Positions 36,711 to 44,800 of a stretch of 64,000 bases of DNA are shown piece after piece. Source of the DNA: a virus; the IMG/VR virus record IMGVR_UViG_3300042387_000725, positions 1 to 64,000 of that record. The stretch is one strand, 5' to 3'. A model generated the notes under the pieces. That model saw only the letters and a program-made list of their open reading frames with translations, searched no databases and was not told where the DNA came from. Position numbers and translations under genes: made by a program. Numbering within the stretch: the stretch's first letter is position 1; the number at the start of each line of letters is the position of its first letter.

Positions 36711-36740
36711 AAAAAGGAGGGCAGCTTTAAACTGCCCTCC
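36711..36740 (-). terminator. Strong Rho-independent terminator after capsid gene
   Basis: A 9-bp GC-rich stem (GGAGGGCAG with CTGCCCTCC) around a seven-base loop is followed on the minus strand by TTTTT. It sits 20 nt past the capsid stop codon and should insulate abundant capsid mRNA. Confidence 0.92.
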
Positions 36741-36759
36741 CTTATACTTATTTTAGGAA

Positions 36760-37911
36760 TTATGAGTCTGCAGAGTCTGCATCAACGAATGCAACTGCAT
36801 CTAGCTCTTCCCATTGTGTACCAAAACGTACGAAGACTGTGTATTCTACAGTATCCTTCTTTGGCTTGTATTCACGGTTAACAGTGATGTCACGCTGGAA
36901 GCCCCATACACGGTTCTGTGGGAATGTAAGATCTACATATCCTGCAGGGTAGTAAGGAACTTCAAGAACATCTACTCCTAGTACACGAGTTGTGCGTGTG
37001 TTTCCGAGAGTCTGTGCTGTTCCATCAAGGTATGCCTGACGGTTTGCCTGTGTGCTTCCTGGAGTCTGTCCAGCAAGTGCTTCTGCTACTGCATCAGCCA
37101 ATGTACCGTTATTCTTTACGATACCAGCGAATGCATCAGTACCTGCGTAGAACTTAAGGTTTGACTTAAGTGCACGGTACTTACGTGGCATTGCCAAAAG
37201 CAATCCCTGCATAACAGATGTTGTAAACTCATTGTTTGCAACTGTTGCAGCATACTCGTGTGCGTCGCTTCCGACTGTTCCACGTGTCTGCTTGATAAAT
37301 CCAGGCATGATTGAAAGGAATGCGTTATCTCCTGAGCCTACACCGTTAATAGCAAGGTCTTCAAGGTCATTAGCAAAAGCATTTGTCATCAAGCGAACTA
37401 GACGATCTTCAAGGGCTGCACCCTCAATGTTATCTTCTAGTGATTCTGTAGCAACTTCCCAGTCAAGACGAATCTTTTTGGTTGTAAGTTCTACCTTTGT
37501 AAATGTTGCGCCAACGTTGGTGTAATCTGGTGCTCCCTGTGCTGCTGCACGAATAACACGCTCTCCAACGTTTACCTTCTCAATTTCCATTGTGTTGGCT
37601 CGCATTGTAACTCTACGTCCATCTTTAGCGAGAACGGTTGCGTCCCACACGTAATCAATAAAACGACGTGCCTGCTCAGGTGCTAGAATACCACCAGCGA
37701 CTCCAGTCGGATTTACTGCGTTTGGGCCAGATGTTGATCCAAATGCTGCTGTAGCAGTGTTACCTAGCTGATCTCCAACAGACTGTGCTGCAGAGTCCAA
37801 ACCAGTTGCACCACCAATACCTCCAGATACGAATGCACCCTGAGAGTTAATCTCATTGCCTGCTCCGCCTGATCCTGGATAGTTTTTTTCTATATTTGTT
37901 GATTCTGACAT
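36760..37911 (-). CDS. Major capsid protein, HK97 fold
   Basis: This 383-residue protein forms the capsid shell. An N-terminal disordered Gly/Ser/Asn-rich segment precedes LAPEQARRFIDYVWDATVLAKDGRRVTMRANTMEIEKV, the N-arm/E-loop start typical of actinophage HK97-like capsid proteins. The ADLEDLAINGVG, KYRALKSNLKFYAGTDAF and VWGFQRDITVNREYKPKKDTVEYTVFVRFGTQWEELDAVAFVD elements follow in order. I chose the ATG at 37911 because AGGAGGTG lies 6 nt upstream; a GTG nine bases earlier overlaps that ribosome site. It follows the protease/scaffold gene and precedes a strong terminator. Confidence 0.93.
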   Translation of the reverse strand: MSESTNIEKNYPGSGGAGNEINSQGAFVSGGIGGATGLDSAAQSVGDQLGNTATAAFGSTSGPNAVNPTGVAGGILAPEQARRFIDYVWDATVLAKDGRRVTMRANTMEIEKVNVGERVIRAAAQGAPDYTNVGATFTKVELTTKKIRLDWEVATESLEDNIEGAALEDRLVRLMTNAFANDLEDLAINGVGSGDNAFLSIMPGFIKQTRGTVGSDAHEYAATVANNEFTTSVMQGLLLAMPRKYRALKSNLKFYAGTDAFAGIVKNNGTLADAVAEALAGQTPGSTQANRQAYLDGTAQTLGNTRTTRVLGVDVLEVPYYPAGYVDLTFPQNRVWGFQRDITVNREYKPKKDTVEYTVFVRFGTQWEELDAVAFVDADSADS

Positions 37912-37938
37912 ATTGTTCACCTCCTAGTGATATATACC

Positions 37939-38481
37939 TTAGTTAAATAGGTCGGAATTTGTGAGGAAACGTCCGCCCCATAGGGATTTTTGAATCACTT
38001 CTGGTGATTCCTGAACGATCTCGCCTAGATCGCCAGACTTTCGGAAAGCAGTATCTGCTTCTACAGCATCTACTCTCTTTCCAAACTCATTAAATGTCCC
38101 CTTAGCATCGGCAACTTCTGCCTTAACTGTTTCTAGAGACTTTGTTAGTGCTGCTACCTGGTCATTAATAGACTTAACGGTTGCAGCTAGATCGCCAAAG
38201 GCATTAGTAAGAGAAGAATTAATTTCTGAAATTGCTTTTGCAAACTCTTCATTAACTTGAATAGCAGCTGCTGCCACTACTTCTTCTGCTTTCTGTACTT
38301 CAACTGCTGCTTCTGCAACAGAAGAATCTGCACCACCGTCAACTGATTTTTCAACTGCTGACTCTTCAGCAACTGTTTCAGCAACTACAGGTGTTTCAAC
38401 AACATCTGCTGGTTGTGCCTCTGGAGCAACCTCTGCAACTTCAACTGCAACATCTGCTGTTGCTTCTGTTGATTCTGTCAT
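37939..38481 (-). CDS. Nested in-frame scaffold protein
   Basis: Inside the protease gene, codon 252 is an ATG preceded by AAGGAGGTAAATCAA, one of the best ribosome sites in the window and very similar to that of the capsid gene. It would yield a 180-residue protein (MTESTEATADV...) containing only the acidic linker and coiled-coil scaffold, as phage lambda does with C and Nu3. This lets scaffold be made in excess over protease. Confidence 0.8.
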   Translation of the reverse strand: MTESTEATADVAVEVAEVAPEAQPADVVETPVVAETVAEESAVEKSVDGGADSSVAEAAVEVQKAEEVVAAAAIQVNEEFAKAISEINSSLTNAFGDLAATVKSINDQVAALTKSLETVKAEVADAKGTFNEFGKRVDAVEADTAFRKSGDLGEIVQESPEVIQKSLWGGRFLTNSDLFN

Positions 38482-39234
38482 TTGATTTACCTCCTTAGTA
38501 ATCTTAATTGTACTAATGCCTTTAGCACTATCAACTAAGAATTTTATCATTTGTGTTTTTTCAGTATCTGCTTTTTCAACAAAACCTATATTTGACATTG
38601 GGTCTCCAGTTATAGGACTAATCTCTGATTCGTTTTCAGATGCAATAACTATTCCTGACTCCTTGTCATAAAAAATATTCTCTAAGACTGTTTCGTCTCC
38701 CTTAATAATATCTACTCCATCAACCTTTTCAATAGACATGATATTTGCAAACTGATTTGCTGGAGAGTCTACAAGACTTAGTTCAACTAAATCGTACTGC
38801 TTAATTACTCTAATTTTTTTATCTGCTTTTTCATCATAGGCATCATCCCACTTATTCATTCTTCCCCCAATTGAAAAACCAGTCAAAGTTCCATCAAGAA
38901 CTTTTTCCCATGTATCTTGTGCACCCTTTGAAACATATGCTGATACAAAAACGCCCTTATAAAACTTCTTTGATTCTGGATCAAAATATTTATCTTCTTT
39001 AAAATCTACCATTTTGCCAACTGCTAATGGTTGGTGCATCTCTCTTATGTTGCCACGGAACTTTGCAAATGCATCCATAGACGCTTCAGCTGTTACAATG
39101 TCGTCTTGCTTATCTAGGTTGTCAAGTGATGCAAACCCTGATACAATACGACGTTCTTTGTCTACTTTTGTGAGTGGCATAGATAAGCGAACGGTGTCGC
39201 CTTCTGTTACCCAATGAGCTTTATTTATCAACAT
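37939..39234 (-). CDS. Prohead protease fused to scaffold
   Basis: This 431-residue protein begins with a XkdF/S78-like capsid maturation protease domain (about 1-190: RRIVSGFASLDNLDKQDDIV, MHQPLAVGKMVDFKED, GTLTGFSIGGRM, LVELSLVDSPAN). His and Ser in MHQPL and LSLVDSP are the likely catalytic residues. Residues 252-431 are an acidic Ala/Glu/Val-rich region then coiled coil (SEINSSLTNAFGDLAATVKSINDQVAALTKSLETVKAEVA), typical of a scaffold. The last residues (WGGRFLTNSDLFN) may bind the capsid. A promoter lies 9 nt before the ATG. Confidence 0.88.
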   Translation of the reverse strand: MLINKAHWVTEGDTVRLSMPLTKVDKERRIVSGFASLDNLDKQDDIVTAEASMDAFAKFRGNIREMHQPLAVGKMVDFKEDKYFDPESKKFYKGVFVSAYVSKGAQDTWEKVLDGTLTGFSIGGRMNKWDDAYDEKADKKIRVIKQYDLVELSLVDSPANQFANIMSIEKVDGVDIIKGDETVLENIFYDKESGIVIASENESEISPITGDPMSNIGFVEKADTEKTQMIKFLVDSAKGISTIKITKEVNQMTESTEATADVAVEVAEVAPEAQPADVVETPVVAETVAEESAVEKSVDGGADSSVAEAAVEVQKAEEVVAAAAIQVNEEFAKAISEINSSLTNAFGDLAATVKSINDQVAALTKSLETVKAEVADAKGTFNEFGKRVDAVEADTAFRKSGDLGEIVQESPEVIQKSLWGGRFLTNSDLFN

Positions 39235-39243
39235 AGCCTTTCT

Positions 39244-39252
39244 ATTATATCA
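39244..39252 (-). promoter_or_regulatory. Near-leaderless extended -10 promoter of protease-scaffold
   Basis: The minus strand reads TGATATAAT, then AGAAAGGCT, then ATG at 39234. The gap is exactly 9 nt, the same as at two other genes. Confidence 0.65.
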
Positions 39253-39274
39253 TTATGTTTATAGTTTTTCTCAA

Positions 39275-40891
39275 CTATTGAGATGATCTACCTTCACCCT
39301 GTGGATTTCTTCCAGCCACGGTTGTTGTAGAGTCTGAGTTATTATTTCTTCTCTCTGCATCCCGTGAACGATTGCCAGCAAGATTTGCCCTGCTGTCAGT
39401 TGCTTGTCTTGGACTCATTTGGAAAGGCTCATCACCGTCCTGTCTTTGTGGCAAGTCAATCATTTCACGAGCTTCATTTGGAGTGATTACCTGGGTCTTT
39501 ACAAACCTTTCAATAATCTGAGATTGTGCGATTTCATCAGTTAAGGTTAACTCATTAAATCTGAGCTCTAATATATCTGTTTTTTCTTTAATAATTTTAT
39601 TTACTATTTTTTCAAGATGTTTTTGTGCTGGACGAGATACCTGCTCTTTAAAGGTACGATCTTGTGATAAGGCTGCTGCTGATCCACCAGCATCAGAGCC
39701 ACCCAGTTTAGACATTGGTACCTGGTGAGCAATTAAAATATCATCTCTATTCTGCTTGCGATATTCTTTAAATGAACCATCTTGGATTCCATTTTCAATA
39801 GGCTCCATCTTGAACTCTACCTTGTTGCCATCTGAATCTCCAGGAAGAGGGATGTAAAGAGTTCTGTGTGATTGTGCTTTTAGTCCTGTTTGTAAGAATC
39901 TAAACATTTTGTCTTCAGCATCCCCTGAAAGTTTTGCACCCTTTAGAGTTACAACATATCTTGGAACTGCCTTATTTTCAAAGTAATCAATGTTGTATTG
40001 TGATGCTAACTGGTCTCCAATAAGGGATGGCATAGCAGCCATAATGTCTGGAATTCCATAAAATGTATTTAGTGGAGAATATTCCTTAAGGTGAATAATT
40101 TCATTTGGACGAGCATCAGTTCCCATTGGATTTTGATTTTTAGCACCAAAGTTTCTAAAGTAAACAACCTTCTGTCCAATTATCTGAACAAATCCATCAC
40201 GCAAACGACGAACACGAACAGTGGTTGCTGGAATATGACCAACGTATCCAATTTCTCCTGTAACTGTTCTTCCTATTTCAATAAAACCATTTCCTGTTGC
40301 TTGAAGATCTGTATAAACTTTTTCCATTGTTTTTGTAAAACTATCATCATCATTTAAGTTTTCTAGCCAGTCACGTAATTCAATCTTCATTCTTTCAATA
40401 CGACGACGAGCACGAGCTACAGACTCTTTATCTTCATTTGTTTCAAATCTTAACATTGTTCTATCTGTTAGATCAAAGCGATATCCAAGACCAACAACAT
40501 TTTCCACCTTAGCATCAATAGCTGCATGGTTAGCAAAAGATGTGTCATAAAAGTTAGCCAACTCATACATGTTATATGGTGGAGTGATTACATCAAATAG
40601 TCCATATCCATTACGATATACAGTTCCAGGATTAATTTGTTTTGATGATGCATCTACACCACTTGGGGTAACTCTGGCAGAATCTAAATACTGCTGATTT
40701 GTTTCTGGACTATTTACTGATCCAACATATTTAGCAAGATTGCGAGTTGTTCTACGACGGAAGTTTTGATCAAGACCACTATAATCTTTTAGCATATCCC
40801 AAGACTTATTAAATGGATCTTGTGACTTAAAGATATTCTCTTCTTTTTTTTGTGTATTTAATCCTACATTAATATATTCTTGATCACTCAT
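39275..40891 (-). CDS. Portal protein
   Basis: This 538-residue portal forms the dodecameric DNA entry channel. Recognisable parts are MYELANFYDTSFANHAAIDAKVENVVGLGYRF, then GNGFIEIGRTVTGEIGYVGHIPATTVRV, EIIHLKEYSPLNTFYGIPDIMAAM and DRTFKEQVSRPAQKHLEKIVNKII. The C-terminus is polar and disordered. The ATG at 40891 is chosen because GAGGTG lies 8 bp upstream and it overlaps the preceding gene by 8 bp. It precedes the protease gene as in most siphophages. Confidence 0.93.
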   Translation of the reverse strand: MSDQEYINVGLNTQKKEENIFKSQDPFNKSWDMLKDYSGLDQNFRRRTTRNLAKYVGSVNSPETNQQYLDSARVTPSGVDASSKQINPGTVYRNGYGLFDVITPPYNMYELANFYDTSFANHAAIDAKVENVVGLGYRFDLTDRTMLRFETNEDKESVARARRRIERMKIELRDWLENLNDDDSFTKTMEKVYTDLQATGNGFIEIGRTVTGEIGYVGHIPATTVRVRRLRDGFVQIIGQKVVYFRNFGAKNQNPMGTDARPNEIIHLKEYSPLNTFYGIPDIMAAMPSLIGDQLASQYNIDYFENKAVPRYVVTLKGAKLSGDAEDKMFRFLQTGLKAQSHRTLYIPLPGDSDGNKVEFKMEPIENGIQDGSFKEYRKQNRDDILIAHQVPMSKLGGSDAGGSAAALSQDRTFKEQVSRPAQKHLEKIVNKIIKEKTDILELRFNELTLTDEIAQSQIIERFVKTQVITPNEAREMIDLPQRQDGDEPFQMSPRQATDSRANLAGNRSRDAERRNNNSDSTTTVAGRNPQGEGRSSQ

Positions 40892-41279
40892 CCATTGCAC
40901 CTCTACCATACTTGTCTAATGTTTGCTTTGCTGCATCCCACGCACCTAAGTCATTCATGCTTGGAATTAAACCATTTATCATTCTTTCCTTTTGTTCGGA
41001 ATACTCTTCTTCACTAATTCTATGAAGTCCTGGAACGAATGTAGCCGTACCTTCTCCATCATCTCCATGGTGCATTGCTGCTTTTCTTAGTTCTGCAATC
41101 TTAGAAATATCTCCACGTTCAGCTGGGATATTTAAAACTGATCCAGTTCCATCTGTAAACCATGAACCATCTGCTTTTTTATATACGTACAATCCCCAGT
41201 CATAATGCTTCTCAATTACCTTTCGGCGGACATTTTGTACGTAGGGTTTACCAGTTTCTGGGTTAATTAGTGATTCCAT
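40884..41279 (-). CDS. Hypothetical protein before portal, 131 aa
   Basis: This charged protein has KPYVQNVRRKVIEKHYDWGLYVYKKADGSWFTDGTGSVLNIPAERGDISKIAELRKAAMHHG. It resembles no family I can name, though actinophages often carry a small protein at this place. I chose the second ATG at 41279, which lies 7 nt after the -10 box; the first, at 41285, would lie only 1 nt after it. Confidence 0.6.
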   Translation of the reverse strand: MESLINPETGKPYVQNVRRKVIEKHYDWGLYVYKKADGSWFTDGTGSVLNIPAERGDISKIAELRKAAMHHGDDGEGTATFVPGLHRISEEEYSEQKERMINGLIPSMNDLGAWDAAKQTLDKYGRGAMDE

Positions 41280-41286
41280 AACCATA

Positions 41287-41295
41287 AGTATATCA
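41287..41295 (-). promoter_or_regulatory. Start-proximal extended -10 promoter
   Basis: The minus strand reads TGATATACT, 7 nt before the ATG at 41279, predicting a leaderless mRNA for the portal operon. It lies between the lectin-like gene's stop and the next start. Confidence 0.5.
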
Positions 41296-41297
41296 GA

Positions 41298-44200
41298 CTA
41301 TACTGGTGTCAGTACACTAGTTTGCCACTCTATATCAGTATATATTTTTAGCTTTTCTGGCTGATAGACTAAGCCTTCTCCATCATCAATAATAATCTTA
41401 TTAGTTCCAATATATGTTTTATATATATCTGTTGGATTAATCCCATAAAATTCTGTTGATTCTAATATAAGAACCTCGTCCCAGCTAAAGTTATTGTCCC
41501 AAAATAACCAGTCAAAAGTCTCTAGCCCATCAGTTAAGACTTTTATCCAAGGTCTTTGAGTACTACTTTCAATTTCTCTTAAGCTGCTTCCTTGGTAATA
41601 AGAAATGTTATTAAATAAAAGTGGCCCAGTTATGTTAATGCTTCCAAGATAGGAATCAACTCTTAATGGCGATGCAAAAGAAATTCCTATGGATGCCCAC
41701 TCCCTTAATGACAAAACTGGTCGCTTTACAAGGTTTCCATTTAAATAAAAAGATAATCCGTTATATTCAATACCATTTTGATTTAATGCATAAATAGTTC
41801 CTCTATCTCCAACAGAGCTATTAGCTTTTAAGTAAAACTTTATAGTTTGTTTATCTTTATAATTAATTTCAAATACTTCTATTGGATTTTGAGGAAAAAC
41901 ATTTTTATCATATCTAGCCCATATCTGCATAGCACTGACGCTATATACGTTTGACATCTCTTTATTAATTGGTAAAGATAGACCACGATTTTCTAGAGGA
42001 TTAAATTCTCCACGAACCGCTATTCCAGAGTTTTCAGTTAAATACAGGTATGGTGTACTTTCTTTATAAATGCTAAATGGATTTTTTGCTTTATAGTTGT
42101 AATAAATTCCAGTTTTTTTGTATGGGAAAAGATCTACACCAAATCTAGTACCAACTGGATTTGATGAATTATCATTAAATGATTGAGATGCTATTTGCAA
42201 TGTATTTAATGACAATGGCTTTGTTAATATTCCACGACTATTAAACTCAAGACTATAAACTATTGCAATAGAGTTAAAGTCTGTAGTTTTATTTGGATAT
42301 ACTAATGTATTATTTAGTATTTCAAATCTAGTTGTTAGCCAATCTTCATTATTATTAACATCAATAACCTTGTACTCATTTAATTCTTGTTGATTTGTAA
42401 ATGGTATTGGATTGTTTGCACCATCTACTATAGGTTGAAAAGTTATATAGCTTTTAATTTGAGAGTTTTCTGTATTATAATAAAGATCAGAAGAGCCTTG
42501 ACTTTCTACCAGACTGGTTACTGCTGGGTATCCAACATTAAACTGTAAGAAGTCTAAGTCATAAAAAATTTCTCCTTCTTTATTTCTCACAAATTGTGCA
42601 AAATATGATAATGGAAGATAGTCTTCCCAATATCCTGCAACTCCAATATCTAGAAAATATTTATCGTAGGCTATAGAAGGCAACAACGTATAGCTTGCTG
42701 TATAGTCAATTAGATCTTGTCCATTATCTATAAAAACAAATCCTTCATCATCAAAATTATCAACATTCTTTGTAGAATTTAATTCAGTAGAAAAGCCAAT
42801 AGAATATACCTTTCCAGTAAATGAGTACTGTCCAGTGTTATCTCCAGCAACATACATTTTTAAATTATTAGTATTCCCAAAAAATGAAGAAACATTATTT
42901 CCAAATCTATTAGATATTTTATTTATGTCAAACCCAACTGAAAATAATGTATTTGAGCCAATTTCATCTGTTGTGTGCAGAACCTCATTTATTCCATTAT
43001 AGTTTAATGAATATTCAATTACATCATTATTTTTAAGTATTAAAAAGTAATCACTGTTTAGTTCGTTATATATTTTAAATAATATTTGATCTGAAGAAAG
43101 ATCGCTTATGCTAAAAACTCCATAGAGGCTATGTAGTTCACTTGATAACAAATTAAATTTTGGAAAGTTTATATATGAGTTTATACTATTCCAAGTATTA
43201 TTTGGTCTAAATGATAAAAATTGATTATCAATAAGTGCTCCAGAGTCGCTCTCTTGTATATTTTTGTTATCATTATATAGATTCTGAATAGTCTTATTTC
43301 CTATTGATATTTCTGGTAAAGAATATTCTGGAGTTCTTAAGCTTGTTGTTGTTGTTGATAAATTATCAAAACTTCCTTGATCCCATTTTGCAAAATCTGG
43401 ATAATTATAGTTTACACTATAGTTGGCAAATGGATAATCTATAAAAGCTGTTGTTCCATTATAAGATGAGTTAATGCTTTCTGGAGAGGCAACACCTTGT
43501 CCATAAACCCATCTTCTCTTTGCAACAATCGTTGGTACTTGATATGAATATATAGCAACACAGTCAATTTCAATTTCGCATATATTTTCAGATGAGGCAA
43601 AATAAATCCAGTCTTGATTTTTCCCAAGCTCATCTAATTCATTTGGAAGTACTAAGTCATCTGTATTAAATGATAAAGAAATTACCTGTTCCCCATTTAA
43701 TAACAATGATGCAGAATTTTTAATTATACGAAGATGAATTAGCATTGGTCTAGACCACTCTGAAACAAAATATGACGCAAAGTTATTATTTATTACAACT
43801 GTTAAAAATCCATTTTCAACATATATTCCATCATCAGAATTAATTGGTCCAAAAATTTTAAATGGTGAAGATGTAGTTGAATTTATTCTTGCCCAAAATT
43901 CAACTGTATAATCGTTATACTGTCCTTTTTTATTTAAAAATCCTTTACCTGGAAGTATTAGCTGCGGAATATCATTTGGTATTAATTTTGTTACACCACT
44001 TGCTCCATAAACCAAAGGCATACTAGTATTTTTGCAAGTAAGTTTGTTATTGTCAATAATGTAATATCCTGAATCTTCTGCAATTCCATAAGCTTGAGCC
44101 TCTACAGCTTCTGATCCACCGTATACAGAAACATCACCTGGTATAGTAATCTTATTAATACCATAGGAATTTGTATTAAACTCTTCATTCAGTTGGCCTA

Positions 44201-44765
44201 AAGTGATTCCATTAATATAGAATGAATTTTCTGATGGTAAAGATGAGCCTTCAATCACTGTTACTTTTATGACTAATCTTAGTTCTGCATCAATGTTTGG
44301 TGTTTCAAATGTTTCAGATAAAAATGCCCATTTCCCATAGAATGTAGTTGTAAAGGTTTTAAGAACTTGAACTACTGACTCAGTATCTGGATCAGTATAT
44401 TCATATCCAATTGATATGCTTTGCAAAAAGTTGCTATCTGAGTATATGTATGCTCCTATTGCAAATGTTGACGAGTCTAATAAATCGCTCAAATTAATAA
44501 TATCTGAACTAATTAAAGATGCTTCTGTTGTATTTTCAGAAGGTACGTCTACTTCAAGCAGTGTTACTACGCTATCTGGAAATGGCTCTTTTATGTATTC
44601 TGTTTGTAAAGATGTTGATCCATTATCTACAGTCCAAGAATTTACAATATTTCTTTGCTGTTCAGAAATTAAACCAATATAGTCAACCTTATCATCTAAT
44701 GCCCAAAGAACTAGCGGGTGTTCCGAATAAATCTTTTCAGCATACAGGTTTGATGGGTTAGACAT
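41298..44765 (-). CDS. Large lectin-like structural protein, 1,155 aa
   Basis: This long beta-rich protein has repeated LamG/concanavalin-like units. One is at about 265-430 (LPGKGFLNKKGQYNDYTVEFWARINSTTSSPFKIFGP, SLLLNGEQVISLSFNTDDL) and another near 950-1080 (SAMQIWARYDKNVFPQNPIEVFEI, LSFYLNGNLVKRP). These folds usually bind glycans. It is encoded just upstream of the portal and has its own promoter with AAGGAG. It could be a capsid or tail decoration or an adhesin; I cannot decide. Confidence 0.7.
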   Translation of the reverse strand: MSNPSNLYAEKIYSEHPLVLWALDDKVDYIGLISEQQRNIVNSWTVDNGSTSLQTEYIKEPFPDSVVTLLEVDVPSENTTEASLISSDIINLSDLLDSSTFAIGAYIYSDSNFLQSISIGYEYTDPDTESVVQVLKTFTTTFYGKWAFLSETFETPNIDAELRLVIKVTVIEGSSLPSENSFYINGITLGQLNEEFNTNSYGINKITIPGDVSVYGGSEAVEAQAYGIAEDSGYYIIDNNKLTCKNTSMPLVYGASGVTKLIPNDIPQLILPGKGFLNKKGQYNDYTVEFWARINSTTSSPFKIFGPINSDDGIYVENGFLTVVINNNFASYFVSEWSRPMLIHLRIIKNSASLLLNGEQVISLSFNTDDLVLPNELDELGKNQDWIYFASSENICEIEIDCVAIYSYQVPTIVAKRRWVYGQGVASPESINSSYNGTTAFIDYPFANYSVNYNYPDFAKWDQGSFDNLSTTTTSLRTPEYSLPEISIGNKTIQNLYNDNKNIQESDSGALIDNQFLSFRPNNTWNSINSYINFPKFNLLSSELHSLYGVFSISDLSSDQILFKIYNELNSDYFLILKNNDVIEYSLNYNGINEVLHTTDEIGSNTLFSVGFDINKISNRFGNNVSSFFGNTNNLKMYVAGDNTGQYSFTGKVYSIGFSTELNSTKNVDNFDDEGFVFIDNGQDLIDYTASYTLLPSIAYDKYFLDIGVAGYWEDYLPLSYFAQFVRNKEGEIFYDLDFLQFNVGYPAVTSLVESQGSSDLYYNTENSQIKSYITFQPIVDGANNPIPFTNQQELNEYKVIDVNNNEDWLTTRFEILNNTLVYPNKTTDFNSIAIVYSLEFNSRGILTKPLSLNTLQIASQSFNDNSSNPVGTRFGVDLFPYKKTGIYYNYKAKNPFSIYKESTPYLYLTENSGIAVRGEFNPLENRGLSLPINKEMSNVYSVSAMQIWARYDKNVFPQNPIEVFEINYKDKQTIKFYLKANSSVGDRGTIYALNQNGIEYNGLSFYLNGNLVKRPVLSLREWASIGISFASPLRVDSYLGSINITGPLLFNNISYYQGSSLREIESSTQRPWIKVLTDGLETFDWLFWDNNFSWDEVLILESTEFYGINPTDIYKTYIGTNKIIIDDGEGLVYQPEKLKIYTDIEWQTSVLTPV

Positions 44766-44782
44766 TTTGCTCCTTAGCCTTA

Positions 44783-44791
44783 ATTATAGCA
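44783..44791 (-). promoter_or_regulatory. Extended -10 promoter of the lectin-like gene
   Basis: The minus strand reads TGCTATAAT, 17 nt before the ATG at 44765, with AAGGAG in between. It probably heads the whole structural operon. Confidence 0.65.
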
Positions 44792-44800
44792 GGGCAAACC

